A DNA stretch of 64,000 nt, from the NCBI GenBank assembly GCA_013398275.1, contig VZSE01015530.1, positions 33,249 through 97,248 on the forward strand, read 5' to 3'. A program made the position numbers and the translations under genes. Positions 12,501 to 25,361 of the stretch are shown piece by piece. The stretch is from Promerops cafer (taxonomy: Eukaryota > Chordata > Aves > Passeriformes > Nectariniidae). The first letter of the stretch is position 1, and every line of letters starts with the position of its first letter. The notes beneath the pieces are model-generated. The model was not told where the DNA came from, searched no databases, and worked only from the letters and a program-made list of their open reading frames with translations.

Positions 12501-14466
12501 TAATTATGCTGTTCAATAAAGCATGCTTTTTTTATTTTATTTTATTTTTATTAAAACACAAGCAAAATTTTAACAGGTAGCTAATTTCCATTTCACCCTG
12601 AATTACTAGTTTTATCTTCTGGGGGTTCCATAACAAAATCAGCTACAACAAACATACCCTGAATTACAGCATTGTGGATCAGTGAACTTTATTGCCTCGG
12701 GTATCCATGGTTACCAGTCACTGAAGAACAAAAGAGACAAAGATTTGACAGCAGTATATTGTCAGCCAGGAAACCACAAATCAGGTTGAGTTTATACCTG
12801 TTTTAGACACGAACTAAGGCTACTGCCTGTCAGGTTCAGGAGTGTGTATGTGTATCTGTCCGTGTACACAGTTTGTAATGTGATAAGGAGGCAGGAGCCT
12901 GCTTAGAGGAGGTGGATTGAGAGACCAGTATAAAGGATATGTTGATAATTTCTGTCCAGTTAGTATCAGTTTGTATAATCTAGGAACACAAAAATCTACA
13001 AAGAATGCCTCTTCTTGTGACTTCAGTTCTGCACTGTTGAAGACTGCTGTTCTAAAATCTTTCATGAACTTTAAAAATTGCATTTTAAAATGCTTGTCCT
13101 TTTAGTCCTGCTGGAAGATTGTGATGGCTAGGGAAGTACTTCTAATTCTCTATCTGTGCTCTGCAATCAGTACCGTATTTATCTAATTGAAAATAACTTT
13201 ACAAAGTTTCCTTTTTTTTTTTTTTTCCCCCTGCTTAAACAAAACTTTTTAAGTTTGCTTTGAAGAACCTTTCTCCTTTTCCCTGCTTTTTTACTTATTC
13301 CATCTCTGCAGAAGGGCTCAGCCGATTTGGTACTTTAAGCCCAGTCTGCTTGAAAATACACAAGCAGAACCTTGCACCATGCTGCAGAGGACATGTCCTC
13401 AACCTCTTCTAGACTGGCAATGACAGTTTGCTGTCCCTCTTAGAAATATTTTCTGAGTACTTACTGGGATTTTATTTATATTTGAACAGCAATGATGAGA
13501 AAAATGTGAAGTTCTTGATTAAAACTCACAGTGCTTATATTGCATGTAAGTAATGAATTAAAAAGACTCTCAGCCAAGGCCTGAGGGCAAAATAAATGGG
13601 GTAGAAATGGTTGAGTAATCCCACATCAGCTTTGCTGACTTTACATGTTGAGTCAATGTAGTTTTACCTTGTCTTCCCTCTTTAGTTCTAAGCTATTCAG
13701 ATGTATGCATGCCTCTTGGTAAAATTTCCTTCTGGAACATTTTGGAAATTGTTTATGTGGTTTAAAAAAAAATAGCAGGATGCTTTCGCTGTTTTGCCTC
13801 CAGCCTGACAAAAAATCTAGCCTTTAGAAGTTTCTCTGTGTGTAAACAGAGATGAGCTTAAGTATTCTCCATTTGAATTTAGTTTTATAAGTATCATCAC
13901 ATCAGTTATTGTATCAGATTAATTTATTTCTTTGCAAATATTCCCAGTAAACTTCCAGATTTTTTGGTAGCATCTTGTTTTCTATGTGAAATGACATTTC
14001 ATCAAAACTTCATAAGAGAAATTTAGGGAATGTAAATTGGCTCTCTTCATTAGTAATTATTCACTTACCTCAAATAAATTTGCTAGTTTCTTAAAATCTT
14101 TGGAATTCTATAGAACAACAAGGTCTTCTGATTTTGTTACAAGTTTCCTCTCTTTAAAATTATTTCCTCTTTCTTTTTAGAAATAGAACACTCAAAAATA
14201 TTTTTACATATTTGATTCTCTATCACTTCAAACTTCTTTTATTCCTTCAACCCTTGTTTATTAATTTCCTTAATTCTTCAGGCATGGACATTGATTTTAA
14301 CAAAATGTTAGTGTTAATAGAATGAAAAAAATCCTATATCTGATTGCATAATATCTGCATTTTAAATTATTTGCATCCCTTGACCTCAAAATACTCTAAA
14401 ATGGGGTAACTCATTAAGAGACAAGTGAACAATGCACCATCTTTCAGGAGTTTCTCTTTCATTGTC
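9567..14466. other. intergenic DNA, nothing recognised
   Basis: AT-rich sequence with no recognisable gene. An 87-codon open stretch at 11417-11680 (plus strand) has no family resemblance and lacks convincing splice sites. The stretch at 12400-12540 is rich in TAAT-type homeodomain-like words. No repeat family was identified. Confidence 0.5.
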
Positions 14467-14498
14467 TTAGTGAAATGACTTTTTACATACTGATTTTA

Positions 14499-14636
14499 GG
14501 TCTGAAAATACAGAAAACAGTGTCTTTGTAGAAGCTCTTCTGCGATATCTGCTGGCTGAATTGGCACTTGCAGTGTGAAACTGCCATGTAGTGATACTAA
14601 TCCTGGCTGGAATCCTTCCAGTTCTATCAAAATCTT
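14499..14636 (-). pseudogene. unidentified coding-like remnant
   Basis: Read on the minus strand, this 46-codon frame ends at a TAA (14496-14498). It has a protein-like composition, with a strand-like segment (LVSLHGSFTLQVPIQ) followed by an amphipathic helix-like segment (PADIAEELLQRH). The sequence upstream at 14640-14700 looks coding-like only in another frame, so any parent frame is shifted near 14637. I do not recognise the protein. It could be a fragment of a processed pseudogene or a chance open stretch. No splice sites or poly-A tail settle which. Confidence 0.3.
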
Positions 14637-14703
14637 TCAGTTTTTGATAAATAATTAGTCTGCTCTGGCCATAATCTGACAAAAGGACATTTCTGGAAGT
14701 CAT

Positions 14704-17524
14704 ACTATTGAAATTGGACTTCTAAATAGAGTACAATGGTGAAAAAGGTTATGTATGGATTTTTAAGTATAATAACCAGTTGAAGAAGCACTGTTTTTTT
14801 CCACTTGGGAAGATGTAGCACAAAAGGTCTTTATGGGAACAATGCTGTGGTAGGTGTTCAAAGGACAAAAAAAGGCGAGTGAGACGTAGACATGTAAGAC
14901 TTCATATAATGCTTTGAAAAATCTACTGTCAAGGGATATACCCACTGTGAAATAAAGAATTTATATATGTAATGAAGAGTTCAAAAGCATATGAATTTTT
15001 TTAAAAGACTAAGAATAGGGTTACAATAATAATGATGAAATCTTGTCTTTCATGTAGACTAGAGATAAGAACAAAGTCTTACATTTGCATTATTATAGAA
15101 TCATTTTTCTTATGTTTATGACATTTTCATTGTTCGGGGGGAAAGGGTGGAATGTGAACTCTGCTTTTCCATTCTTATGAATTTTACTATGATGTTGTAT
15201 AATATTACAGTAGATTACTTAATCCATAATAAGTCTTTCGGTCATCTCTAAAAGTATAGAGATGAAATTTGAAAGCTGAAATTTTTTTGAGGAATTGCAA
15301 ATACTGCATTTCTTTGGTAGACAGTTTTTTCTAATTGTATTCAAGATGCTCAAGGAGTTCTTGTTGTGTCTTCAGGTGAAGTGCAGAGATATTATGGAAG
15401 GGAGGGAATGATTTCAACTGAGCTATTTTATGCCACTTTCCTAAGTGCCCCTGCCTTTTCAGGGGCTTATCTCTCTGCATTTAAGACCTGCTCACTGAAA
15501 TGAGCTGTTGAGAAAAGCTGGATGGAGCTGTCCCCCAGCTCTCCCACCAAACTGCTCTGCATGTGGGCTCCCTCCCAATTCACTTGGGAGAAGCTTTTAA
15601 GTTGAGACTCTAGTGCTTGAAGATGACTTCACTATAGATAGTTCTGTGTAAAAAGTACTTACTGAAGACTATCTAAAGAAAAAAACTAATTTTTGAAAGG
15701 GGCTTGGGTGGGATACTGATTAAATACCATCTTTGGTTTTTTAATTAAACATCTGTTGTATTAATCAGTTTACTGATCCTGCTCATTGAGCCCTGTTTCA
15801 CTAAGTAGAGAATTTGTATTTTAAATGTTAAATATGCAAAGTCTGCTTTATGCCTTTGCACTTCATCATCTCAGATGCAGCTGGCAGTCCATCCTGTAAC
15901 AATGTCACAAAAGGAATATTTGTTTTTCTTCCTTTTTTATTTGACTAACTGTTCAGTACTTAAATAATGAACTACTGTCTTCAGTTAGCCAAATTATAGT
16001 TGTCTAGGTGATTTCTTTCTGAGCAACTGGCTTTCTATCTTAGGTCCTTTTCCTTTCAGTTGCCTTCACTGTTTAGCAGAAATATAGTTTCACCTTTTCT
16101 TTAGAGTTAGAAAACATACACATTCTAAGCCATAAAGCTCAGATATTGCTTTTCATCATACGTATTTTTTTATAGTCAATAGAAACACATAGCACAGATT
16201 TGTCCCCTGCAGTTCTCATTTTTTTCCACATTTTGCCTGCAGTTCATTGAGTTTAAATCTCACTAAGGGAGCTCTTTCATTTGTAAGATAATATCTGATT
16301 GCCTGAAAAATAAAGAACAGTGTTGATAGTAGTTAAGAAATTGGACTTTCCATATCAATAGTTGAGTCAGATCAGCCTGTGACTGGCATTTGCTGTTCAG
16401 AAAAGGTTAGGTATTCCTTCCTTCCATAAGGCTGGAGAAACAGCTCATTTGACATCCCACTAGGACTCTCCTCTGGAAAAGGTCTCTTTGGATCTTGCTA
16501 CAGCTTGATGTTAATTTACTTTAGCCATCAAGATCTACATTTTCAGGTCTCATTGCTGGTGATGATATTCAGTTGTACAGAAGGCCACACATTGGTCTGA
16601 AACCTATTTTGTCTGGAGGTTTTATTTACAGCCTATGAACTTTAGAGGGTGAAGAATCTCTTCTCTGACCAAAAAAAATGGAATCTAAACCATTTTTGTA
16701 TATAAGCTTGTTTGTTGAGACCTAACATGAAGGGAAACACACACACCTCACACCCTGCATTCCCTCCTCCTGCCAAGAGTCCCTGAGGTCAGCGAGAGCT
16801 AGACATGGAGGGTGCTTCTGTGCCTATGTGAAAAGAAACAATGGGGGAAGGCATAAGAATATTTGGTCTGCATATGTTGTTTATATATTTTTTTGTTAAG
16901 GTGTGCATTTTAAATATGTTTTTCTGTCAAAATGTTTGTATGAGCTGGGAAAGTGTGTGCTCAGTGCTAGCCATGTTTTTTTCAGGAGATGAAATATCAA
17001 AAAAGTGGAAATGAAATCTGTGAAGGTTACATAGAGCAGCTAGGTAGGAAAGTCCCAGCACATGGCAGAACTGGTGGGAGAGATGAGGAGGGAGAAGAAT
17101 AGAGGAAATGTATGTCACCAGCCAGATCAGCTTTGCGGGGCCACAGCATGCCTAGTTACTCATTTCAAACTGAAAATGAGAGTTACTACAAGATACTACA
17201 AGTAGAGAAAAATACCCAGGAGACCTAAGGCGTTCCTCAGATGAAAAGGACATCAGGTAGTATATTTTAAATTGTTAATTTTTTATTCTACCTTATTAGT
17301 AATTTTTGCTATATTTAATACAATATGTTTTATTTAGTCATTTGATTAATGCTTGTTAATAATAAAAATTATATTTTAACATGGCAAATTTCACTTAGCT
17401 TTACTGTTCAATTAATGTAAACAATAATCTCAAATTCCTGGGAAGAGAAAGCTGAATGCAGCTTTCCTTTTCTATAGATGTTACTGAAGTGCTCACAATT
17501 CTTACTGCCTTGCCCTAATGGTGT
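14704..17524. other. intergenic DNA, nothing recognised
   Basis: AT-rich, unique-looking sequence. The short open stretches at 14763-14945 and 16927-17118 on the minus strand have low-complexity, non-coding-like composition. Confidence 0.5.
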
Positions 17525-17725
17525 TGACCATTTATTAATAGAATGGTTTGTGTTCAAAGGGACCTTAAAAATCATGTATTTCCACTCACCCTTCCATAGG
17601 AGGGAACACCTTTCACTAGACCAGGTTGCTCATTGCCCCATCCTGGCCCTGAACACCTCCAGGAATGGTGCATCCACAACTTCTCTAGGCAGCCTGTTTC
17701 AGTGTCTGATCCTGTGTGGAGTATC
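17525..17725 (-). mobile_element. degenerate CR1 LINE 3' fragment, minus orientation
   Basis: Contains the antisense CR1 blocks AACACCTTTCACTAGACCAG, GTTGCTCATTGCCCCATCC and CACAACTTCTCTAGGCAGCC in the expected order. The tail is eroded to aatagaatgg. Confidence 0.85.
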
Positions 17726-19701
17726 TAGGCCTTTATAGATGGCCTTTACTTTTTAGGAGTGTTTTATGCACGTATTTTTCAGCATTTGAAATACATGCAT
17801 TGTATTTTTTGTTAGACAAAGACGCCATCTTGTGGTAGAATGTTGGAAGTTGTATCAAACAGTTTTCGTTTTGGTGCAGAAAGGAAGCCAAATTTTTAGC
17901 AATATTTCCAGTATTGTTTCTAGTACCGTCATACATTGAACCATGATCCTAATATACATACATACTGAAGATATCTGATGAGCTAGCAAGTGAATATTCA
18001 GTCCTTAAGAGAAGGCACTTAGGACAAATGCCCCATGGCAAAAACTGTTCATCATTGGGAAAAGCGTGATAATTCTTTCCTCTAATAAGAAATCAGATTA
18101 CAGTTAAAAGATCCTCTTTATTAAAAAAAGAAAGGATTGTTGTTATGTTTCATTCTCAGAGAAGGGGTTAAATTACTTGTATATTTGTCTTACATCTAAA
18201 AACCGATAATAACATAGATTGAGACATTAGTGACTAGATGAATAAAACTAATTAATACTATTCCTATTTATCTTGTCTCTTACCATGCTATTTTCTCATT
18301 TACAGTAGCAATTTGTAAATTTTGCAAACATATCACCTCCATAAATAAATACAATAAATAAAATACACAGACTTACTATGTATCACAAGATTTGCCAGCA
18401 AGACATAGAGGGTTTCTAAATAGCCTAAAAATGAATAAAGCTTAGATCAATAACGTTTTGATTGAGATTAATATTTAGATTTTATATTTATATGATTAAA
18501 GGAGAGATGAAAAAGGAAAATAATTGGTGCATCAAATTGGTATCAGAAGAATAACAGTAATTATTTGTGCACAGGTGGACTTGAAGAAGGAGGCATCTGT
18601 TGCACATTGCTGAAGTAGTAGGGAAGTCACACAGATGCTACAGCTTGTGAAATCACAATATGAGTAAGTAGCAAGGAGTCATCTTGCTCTCAGAGTTGTT
18701 TTTCAGACTCTTGCCAGCTACTTTTTGCCTTTAACAGAAATCAGTTTAGTGTTTAGATAAATTTTTGGTGTGTTTTCTGAGGTGGATTGCAATATAGAAG
18801 TAAATAACAGATGATGGTAAATTAAATATTATTTCAGGAGAAATACCGTTATAGAACACCAATTTTGCTCTTGCTCTGACTTAAAAATTAGGTTAGTCCT
18901 ACTAAGCATTTTGGAAAGAAATGAGTTGTTAGAGATTGAAAACATGAATAAAGAATGGCACAAATACTTCTGGTTTACTATCTGTACCTTCAATACAAGA
19001 ACTTAGTATAACAAATAAAATGTCAAAGCCAGACATTTTATAATATTTATGAAGAAATACTTCTTTTTCCATATTTGATGGTAACTTAAAAGACTCCATT
19101 ACAATGACAGTTTAAAGTGAGGCAACAAATCTCATAAATTCAGGAAAAAGATTACATATTCAGATGAGCTAACACTGAAATCATGTATGATATTCACAAG
19201 GATGAAAAAATATTAATGGAGAATATAAAAGCCAAATTAATTACTAACAAATCTGAACGTAAGAAGAAGTTACCTCTGTCTGTACATTAGGCTTTAATCT
19301 GAAGAATTTGGTAGTCATTAATACTGGACACAGAGTAATCCATACATTATAGAATGATTCATATGATTTTGATATAATTAATAATTTCTAATGTTTAAGA
19401 TATGTAGAAATATTGTGTTGACTGAGTATGGCATGTGCAAACAGTTGAAGTCCTCAGAATGCAGATCTATAATTCTTCATACCAATATTTTCAATATCTC
19501 ACTTTTCCATATAAGAAATGTTCACTTTAATCAAGCAAGGACATGGCTATTATACTTTGCTGTAGTAAAGAGGTTGCAAAGTAACAAATAGTCTTATCCT
19601 GACTGATATCCCTGTCACTTGTTCATCCAGAAGTATCATAGAAATATCCATACACTTCAACAAGAAAGAAGAGAAATTGGGCTGAGTTGCCAGTGATTCT
19701 G
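17726..19701. other. intergenic DNA downstream of the DTHD1 remnant (includes its former 3' UTR)
   Basis: No coding potential seen. On the minus strand this is immediately 3' of the terminal DTHD1 exon, so its right end should hold the former 3' untranslated region. No polyadenylation signal could be assigned with confidence. Confidence 0.5.
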
Positions 19702-19989
19702 TCAAGTGAACACCTTATTTTGCCACTTTAAAGGAAGTTCTTCTGAAAGATCACTTCTGCCACTCTTCTGCAAATAGCGAGACAGGAGCTGCTGTTTATC
19801 AGCTGACTTTGGAAGGGTCTTTTTCCAGCAGCAAAGCAGCTCATAGATCTGGTGTGTTAAATTATCTGGGCACTTCAGCCTAACAAGCTGAAGTACGCTC
19901 TGTCGAACAGGTAAACATCAAGCAAACAATGATGTATTACCTTCTGCAAGCTCTTCTGCAAGCCAAAACTGCAAGTTGTCCCATAGGAC
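19702..19989 (-). pseudogene. DTHD1: DTHD1 remnant, terminal exon I: death domain
   Basis: The acceptor is a good pyrimidine-rich tract ending TTCGGAG at 19990. The frame reads VLWDNLQFWLAEELAEGN, then meets TGA at 19918-19920. In the same frame it continues CLPVRQSVLQLVRLKCPDNL, HQIYELLCCWKK and QLLSRYLQKSGRSDL, to a natural-looking TGA at 19702-19704. The W..LAEEL start, the central VLQL..L helix and the W-K helix are the hallmarks of a death domain. The internal TGA sits where an arginine CGA codon would fit, a single CpG transition. Apart from that stop the exon is open for 95 codons. Confidence 0.85.
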
Positions 19990-22900
19990 CTCCGAAGGGC
20001 AAAAATTAGTGAAGTAAGAATAAATCTTCCTTTTTTTTTGAAAAGGTTTTTAAAGCTGGAGGCTCAGTGAGTAAACTCCCCAGCTAAATAGGGTGTGCTT
20101 TATACTTTGGTGGAAAATCCTCCCATCTCATTTCCAATGCCATTTTTGGTAACTGCTCTGCGGTATGAAGTGAATTTAGTCAAGAGCATATTCAGCAATG
20201 ATCTATAATTTTTGGGAGTGAATGGGGAAAGTTAGCAATAAAATATAAGGGTTCCAGTATTTACTGCAACTGATTCATCAATTATACTGGAGCTTTCCAG
20301 TATAAACTGAATTTCCTTACACACAAAATTATATGCTGTTCAAGCATCCCAACACAACAGTATCTTACAGGAGCTTTTCCATTTCCTGGTAAACAGATCT
20401 TTTTTCCTTTGACTATCTCTTAACACATTAACTATTTCCTTCCTGAGTATGACATTTTCAAGTGTCAGTAACAGCTGAAACAAACTTTTGAATTAAAAAA
20501 AAAAAATTACAAGTATAAGTCTTGTTTATGTTGATATTAATTTAATGGTTGTTTTCTTACCTGATGAATCAGCAAGAATTATTTTGGTACTTTGTGGATG
20601 GCAGATCAATTTTTCGTGCTATTAAAGAAAATGTGTTGAGGAAAGAGAAATGATGATGAGAGAAAGGTGAGGTATGTGATTCGGGAGTGGATTGCAGTAA
20701 AATATTGTGGATTTAACTTAAGAGTTAAGTAAAATGCTAAGGCATTTAAAATTTGTTCTACTTACATAGAATATTTTTGTCATTATTAAAAACCAATTAA
20801 CACCATCAGCAGGTATAAAACAGTATATAGCTATTAAAATAAAGAAATTAATAAAATTTTCATCTATCAAATGGGTGTTCATTATCTCTTATAAGAAGTT
20901 CATCCTTCGTGCAATTTTACAAATGCTTGATTAATAGCATTATGCCATAAGTGATGTATAGAAACTGGGTGTATAGAAAATCTGTATAGAACCTTTGTAG
21001 ATGCTACAGATACTAATTTTGAACACTGCATTAACTTTGCCTTCCTTTCAAAGAAAAGAACTATTTTTACGTATGCAGTAGCTATTATTATGTTAGGTAA
21101 CCACGCTGTATTTTTAGCTGTAGTTATTAATTTTACATAGTTCAGCTTTTAATAAAACATCATGAAAAATCATCAAAATTCAAAAGATAAGTTCCATTAG
21201 GAAGTAAAAAGTTTTTCCTCTTTCTTCCCTTAAACACTGGAGAGAAAGAAACAATACTTTGTCCTGCTTTACCTATGGCTGAGAAAGAGGAAAGTCTTTT
21301 GGGCATTAGTGTTGTTTCCTACTGCATATAGAACAAAAAATTACTTACATAAGCATTGAGCACAAAAAAGATTAGTTTGTATGACGTGAAATTCAGATTT
21401 TTTTTTGTTCAAAAGTGAAATTATCCTCTTTCAGTGCCCATGTTACTTTTGTCACACACATTCAGTTGTATTACCTGGCTGTTTATTCACAGCTCTCCCA
21501 AGAAGATTTGCCTGAGGTTTATTCACTGATCTGTTTTTCATTTGGGAATAAAGAGCATGAAACTCTGACTGTAAAAGTTATTCTTTTCTTTCTGATATAC
21601 TGAGCATTATGGAGGTTATTTAAATCACTTCTATGATACAGACTTTAAATATTGTTCAATATTTGAAGTGTCTCAAATGTACTGAGCTGCACAGCCATAA
21701 GGTAAATATATTACCTTATTATTATTTATATATTTACAAATATATAAAACCATTACATATTGTGAATTAAACAACTTTCCATCGGGCCTGTACGCAGTCA
21801 TCCTGGGAGGAGATTCCCGTGCGCACAGGACGCACACATTGCGCGCTGCATGGCAGTGCAAAACCATCCCGTGCTGTACTGCTCTTGAGATCTTGGGGGT
21901 TGGACTAGGTGACCTTAAAAGGACCCTTCCAACCCAAATTATTCCATGATTCTATGATCTGAATCTGCCTCGATTTGAATGCTTCTACAGCAATTCTGTC
22001 ATTGGATGTGCCCCAGTGTGAAGATAGAATGACATGGCTAAAAACCTCAGAATAAAGGGAGTATAGAGCTCTTCCAGAAGGGGGCATTGCTTTTCTTCCA
22101 AGACTCAGCTTTCTCTGGTTTTGTTTTATTATACATTTGTGTTTAAACTTATTTTCATTCATTAATGAGAATTTACCACCTCAAAGGTCTGTATTAGATT
22201 TTCAAAGTTATTGTAGATGAACTCAATTACCCATGCATTGACTTTAATCTGAACCACTTTATGCTACTTAATGTTAAAATAGTAGTAAAAAATTATAAGA
22301 ATTGAAAATTAGTATTGTCTAGAAATAGTGTAATAATATACAAAGCATTAGATCTAAAAGAGTAAATTGCCTTTAAAGATTAAGTGTCTGTGGTGAAGTG
22401 CTAAATTCACCCACGGTTCAGCTGCACTGGCATGTGGTCCTGCTGTTCTGGTTGACAGCTTAGGTAAAATACTCTTAGCAGTCAAAGCAGTTTTCTAGTC
22501 TGGAAAGCCCTTCAATTAGCCAAGCAACTGCCTTTCTGAAGCAGGGAATAACATGCTATTCTGCTGTTAGACAGTCATTAGACATAAAAATTCAGCAGAA
22601 TAGTAATTTCATAATGTCTGTATGTATTACAGCAATCTATTTTTGCAAAGCACTCCCAGTAACATTGATGTGCTCTGTCAAATGGACCTCTCAGACATGA
22701 CCAGACTCTAGTAGCATATCAAACAGGACAGACAGAAAAGGAGAAATTAATCTTTCACTTCCTTAGCCCACTGTGTCACATAAATACAAAATCTTTGAAA
22801 TCAGTGTATATGCACACACATACTTGACATCAAAACCTAATGCACTGTATCTGACTTGTGTTGAACAAAATAGGTTAGAGGAACAAGTGTTTTCTGTTGC

Positions 22901-23848
22901 TGAGCAAATGGTAACACCATAAATAGGAAACATTAGTGAAAATCAGATTACCTTTGTAGAAATAAATATTTAAAGTAAAAACTGATGTGAATGTTTGCAT
23001 ACAAAGTAAACAAACACTAATTTTACCACTGTCAGCAATATATTTGTAAGTCAATAATGTGGGCATATACATATAAAAATGTCTTATGATTGTGCAGTTA
23101 CTGCCTTCTCTACAAAAGAAATTTAGGTGGGAATTTTACAGAAATTAGTGAAAATGTAGTAGTCAGAATGGTTCCCTTAAAAAGATTCCATCTGTCTTTG
23201 TCACAACCAAAATCAGACATTCTGATTCTTTTAACTATCATCTGAAAAAAAAAAAAAAAAAGTTGAGAAAAGTGTGAAGACAAATTCAAATAGAGAAACA
23301 TGCTACTGTTTGTCACCAGAGATTTAGACCAGGTGACCAACATTGATAGTAGTAGTTTAGTGGCAGCATTTTGTGCAGTACTGTGTGCTGGTACACAGGC
23401 TCTTTGAAAAGTTTACAATGAGATTCCATTACAGGAATATTAAAGATGAATTTATATAGCATTAGCTTTCACCAGCGATGGAGATAATTGACCACGTGAC
23501 TGTATGGCAGAGGGTAATCAGGAATAATAGAATAATCAGGTGATAGGTGGAAGACAGGTTACACAAACCATTTAATGATCCTACAATTTGCAATTCTGTG
23601 CTCCCAAGACAATGAAACAAGAATGATATAACTGAAACTTCAGTAATAATTTCACAGTGCCATAACAGCTGGGGAGAGTAGATAGGTGAAAATTTTCTGC
23701 TAGCAATTTTTCCATGCTTATACTTGGATATGGGTCCCTCCCTACAGCTAAGGAAATTGTGAGAATGTTTGTACATTGATGATGCACCAGAAATCCATCA
23801 GTGACTTCTGTTTATCTCTAAATCAAAAATCATACCCAGATCCTTCTT
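19990..23848 (-). other. last intron of the DTHD1 remnant
   Basis: No exon recognised between the UPA-side exon and the death-domain exon. It holds a short CR1 tail at 21885-21958 and a small CpG-rich patch at 21780-21880. The open stretches at 22875-23343 and 23462-23787 on the minus strand have no death-domain or other resemblance. Confidence 0.55.
21885..21958 (+). mobile_element. CR1 LINE 3' tail, plus orientation
   Basis: Reads ggggttggactaggtgacct, aggacccttccaaccc and then the tail attattccatgattctatga. This is the last ~75 bases of a CR1 copy in plus orientation. It is inside the last DTHD1 intron. Confidence 0.88.
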
Positions 23849-24220
23849 CTAATAAATATATGGTAAGGCAGAAAGGGAAATGTCTCTAATATTATCAAGT
23901 GAGAAATGCATGTTTGGCAATGTTAATGCTGATTTGTACAGTGGAGACTGGTGTTGATATTCATCATATGGTAAGGTTTGTTCCCATTTCTTTGGTATCA
24001 TCTCTCTGGTAATTTTATAAAACACTGGTGTTCCTTTGTAATGAGGTGAACTGTGGTTACCAAATTCATCCACTTCTTTAATTTGAAGCTCCAGCCTTGG
24101 TTGTCTTTGTGAATGAAAAATCAGTCTGTATACTTTCCTGAAGTCTTCTCCATTCTCTGCAGTCCATATAATAAATCTTTTTCTAAAAACATTTTTACCC
24201 TGCATTCAGACGAACGGCAC
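23849..24220 (-). pseudogene. DTHD1: DTHD1 remnant, exon H: end of the UPA-like region and linker
   Basis: The acceptor is attattttag (24221-24230). Read in the phase left by exon G the exon gives GAVRLNAG and then TAA (24195-24197). One base out of that frame it is open for about 118 codons, with KVYRLIFHSQRQPRLELQIK, EVDEFGNHSSPHYKGTPVFY and YDEYQHQSPLYKSALTLP. A single-base indel near 24200, next to GGG and AAAAA runs, explains this. The long frame ends at TAG 23849-23851 and no clear splice donor is visible before it, so the 3' exon boundary is uncertain and may itself be damaged. Confidence 0.78.
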
Positions 24221-25071
24221 CTAAAATAATTCATTAGCATGAGTCAAGTAAAGGTAATATAACATTTGGTTGTTCCTTGGTTGTTCTTTATCATTATTAT
24301 TACTTTATTGAACATCTGAGTTCAGCCTGCTTCAGTAGTAGGCATATCTTTTGTAGCTAGCTTTCTTAGCCCTTTAATAGTTGGCTTAAAGAATAAGTGG
24401 TGAAAGCAGTGCTACAAGTTGAAAATCAAGGATCAGAAAAGGAGGTATGTAGATAACATAGATAATAATAAGAATAAAGGGGTATTGTGAATGGAATTAG
24501 AAGTATATGCTTTCTGGTTATTCAGGATGGATGTCTATTTGTAACAACAAAATGAATGGCAGCAGAGGGGTAGATCCATTTTCAGCTTTTCTAAATCCAT
24601 TTATTTGATACAGCTATATACACTGTCCCTTGTGTATATAAGCACACATTTCTCAAAGGCTAGAGGCTTCTCTTTTTGAAGAATATGCCTTTCTTTAGGG
24701 TACGTGGAGTTTTCAATGGGAAAGTTTATCTACAAAATGTTCAGAGGGCCAAATACATGTTTATATATTCAATCTAAGACAGAAGAGACTATATGCAATT
24801 TTGGGTGAAAACCTTTCAAAGGCTTCTTATCTCTGTTCCCTTTAAGCAAGTCTCTGTATGGTGGCAGCCACTACATGGAATTTCTAGGCTGCTAACAGAA
24901 ATGGCATAACTCTCTCTCTCATCACCTCAATTCACAGTGCAACTCACAGTGCAAAAACAGGCAGTATTTTGCCTTGGTTTCTTGCTCACTCTAAGTGAAT
25001 TTACACAGACAAAACAGCAGACAGAAACCTGCCCTTTTAAAATAAAATACCATAGGTTTCTGAGGAAGCAG

Positions 25072-25185
25072 GTTTCACAGAATTCACAGGAGTTTAAGAG
25101 AACTCTAAAGATCTTGTCCAACTCTCTTGCTCAAAGCAGGGTCACCTAGAGCACATTGCTCAGAACTCGTACAGGTAGTACATTT
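25072..25185 (-). mobile_element. short CR1 LINE 3' fragment, minus orientation
   Basis: Begins tttcacagaattcacaggag, then cttgtccaactctcttgctc, aaagcagggtcacctagagc and acattgctcagaactcgtac. This is the antisense CR1 3' end. It lies in the intron between DTHD1 exons G and H. Confidence 0.8.
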
Positions 25186-25361
25186 TCTTTACAGTTGCAG
25201 CAGTTTCCCCTTAAGCTCCACATTCCCTTCTTTGACAAGAAACACTGATATAACTAAATGTACTGTGACTAACGTCAATCTATATGTGTTCCCATACAGC
25301 GTTTTTTAATAGCTGAGGTAATTGATAATGTTCATACAGATGCATGAATTAATTGCCTTAC

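Noticed and set aside
23462..23787. Minus-strand open stretches considered as the DTHD1 death domain
   Set aside because: The translation lacks the tryptophan and helix pattern of a death domain; the real one was found at 19702-19989.
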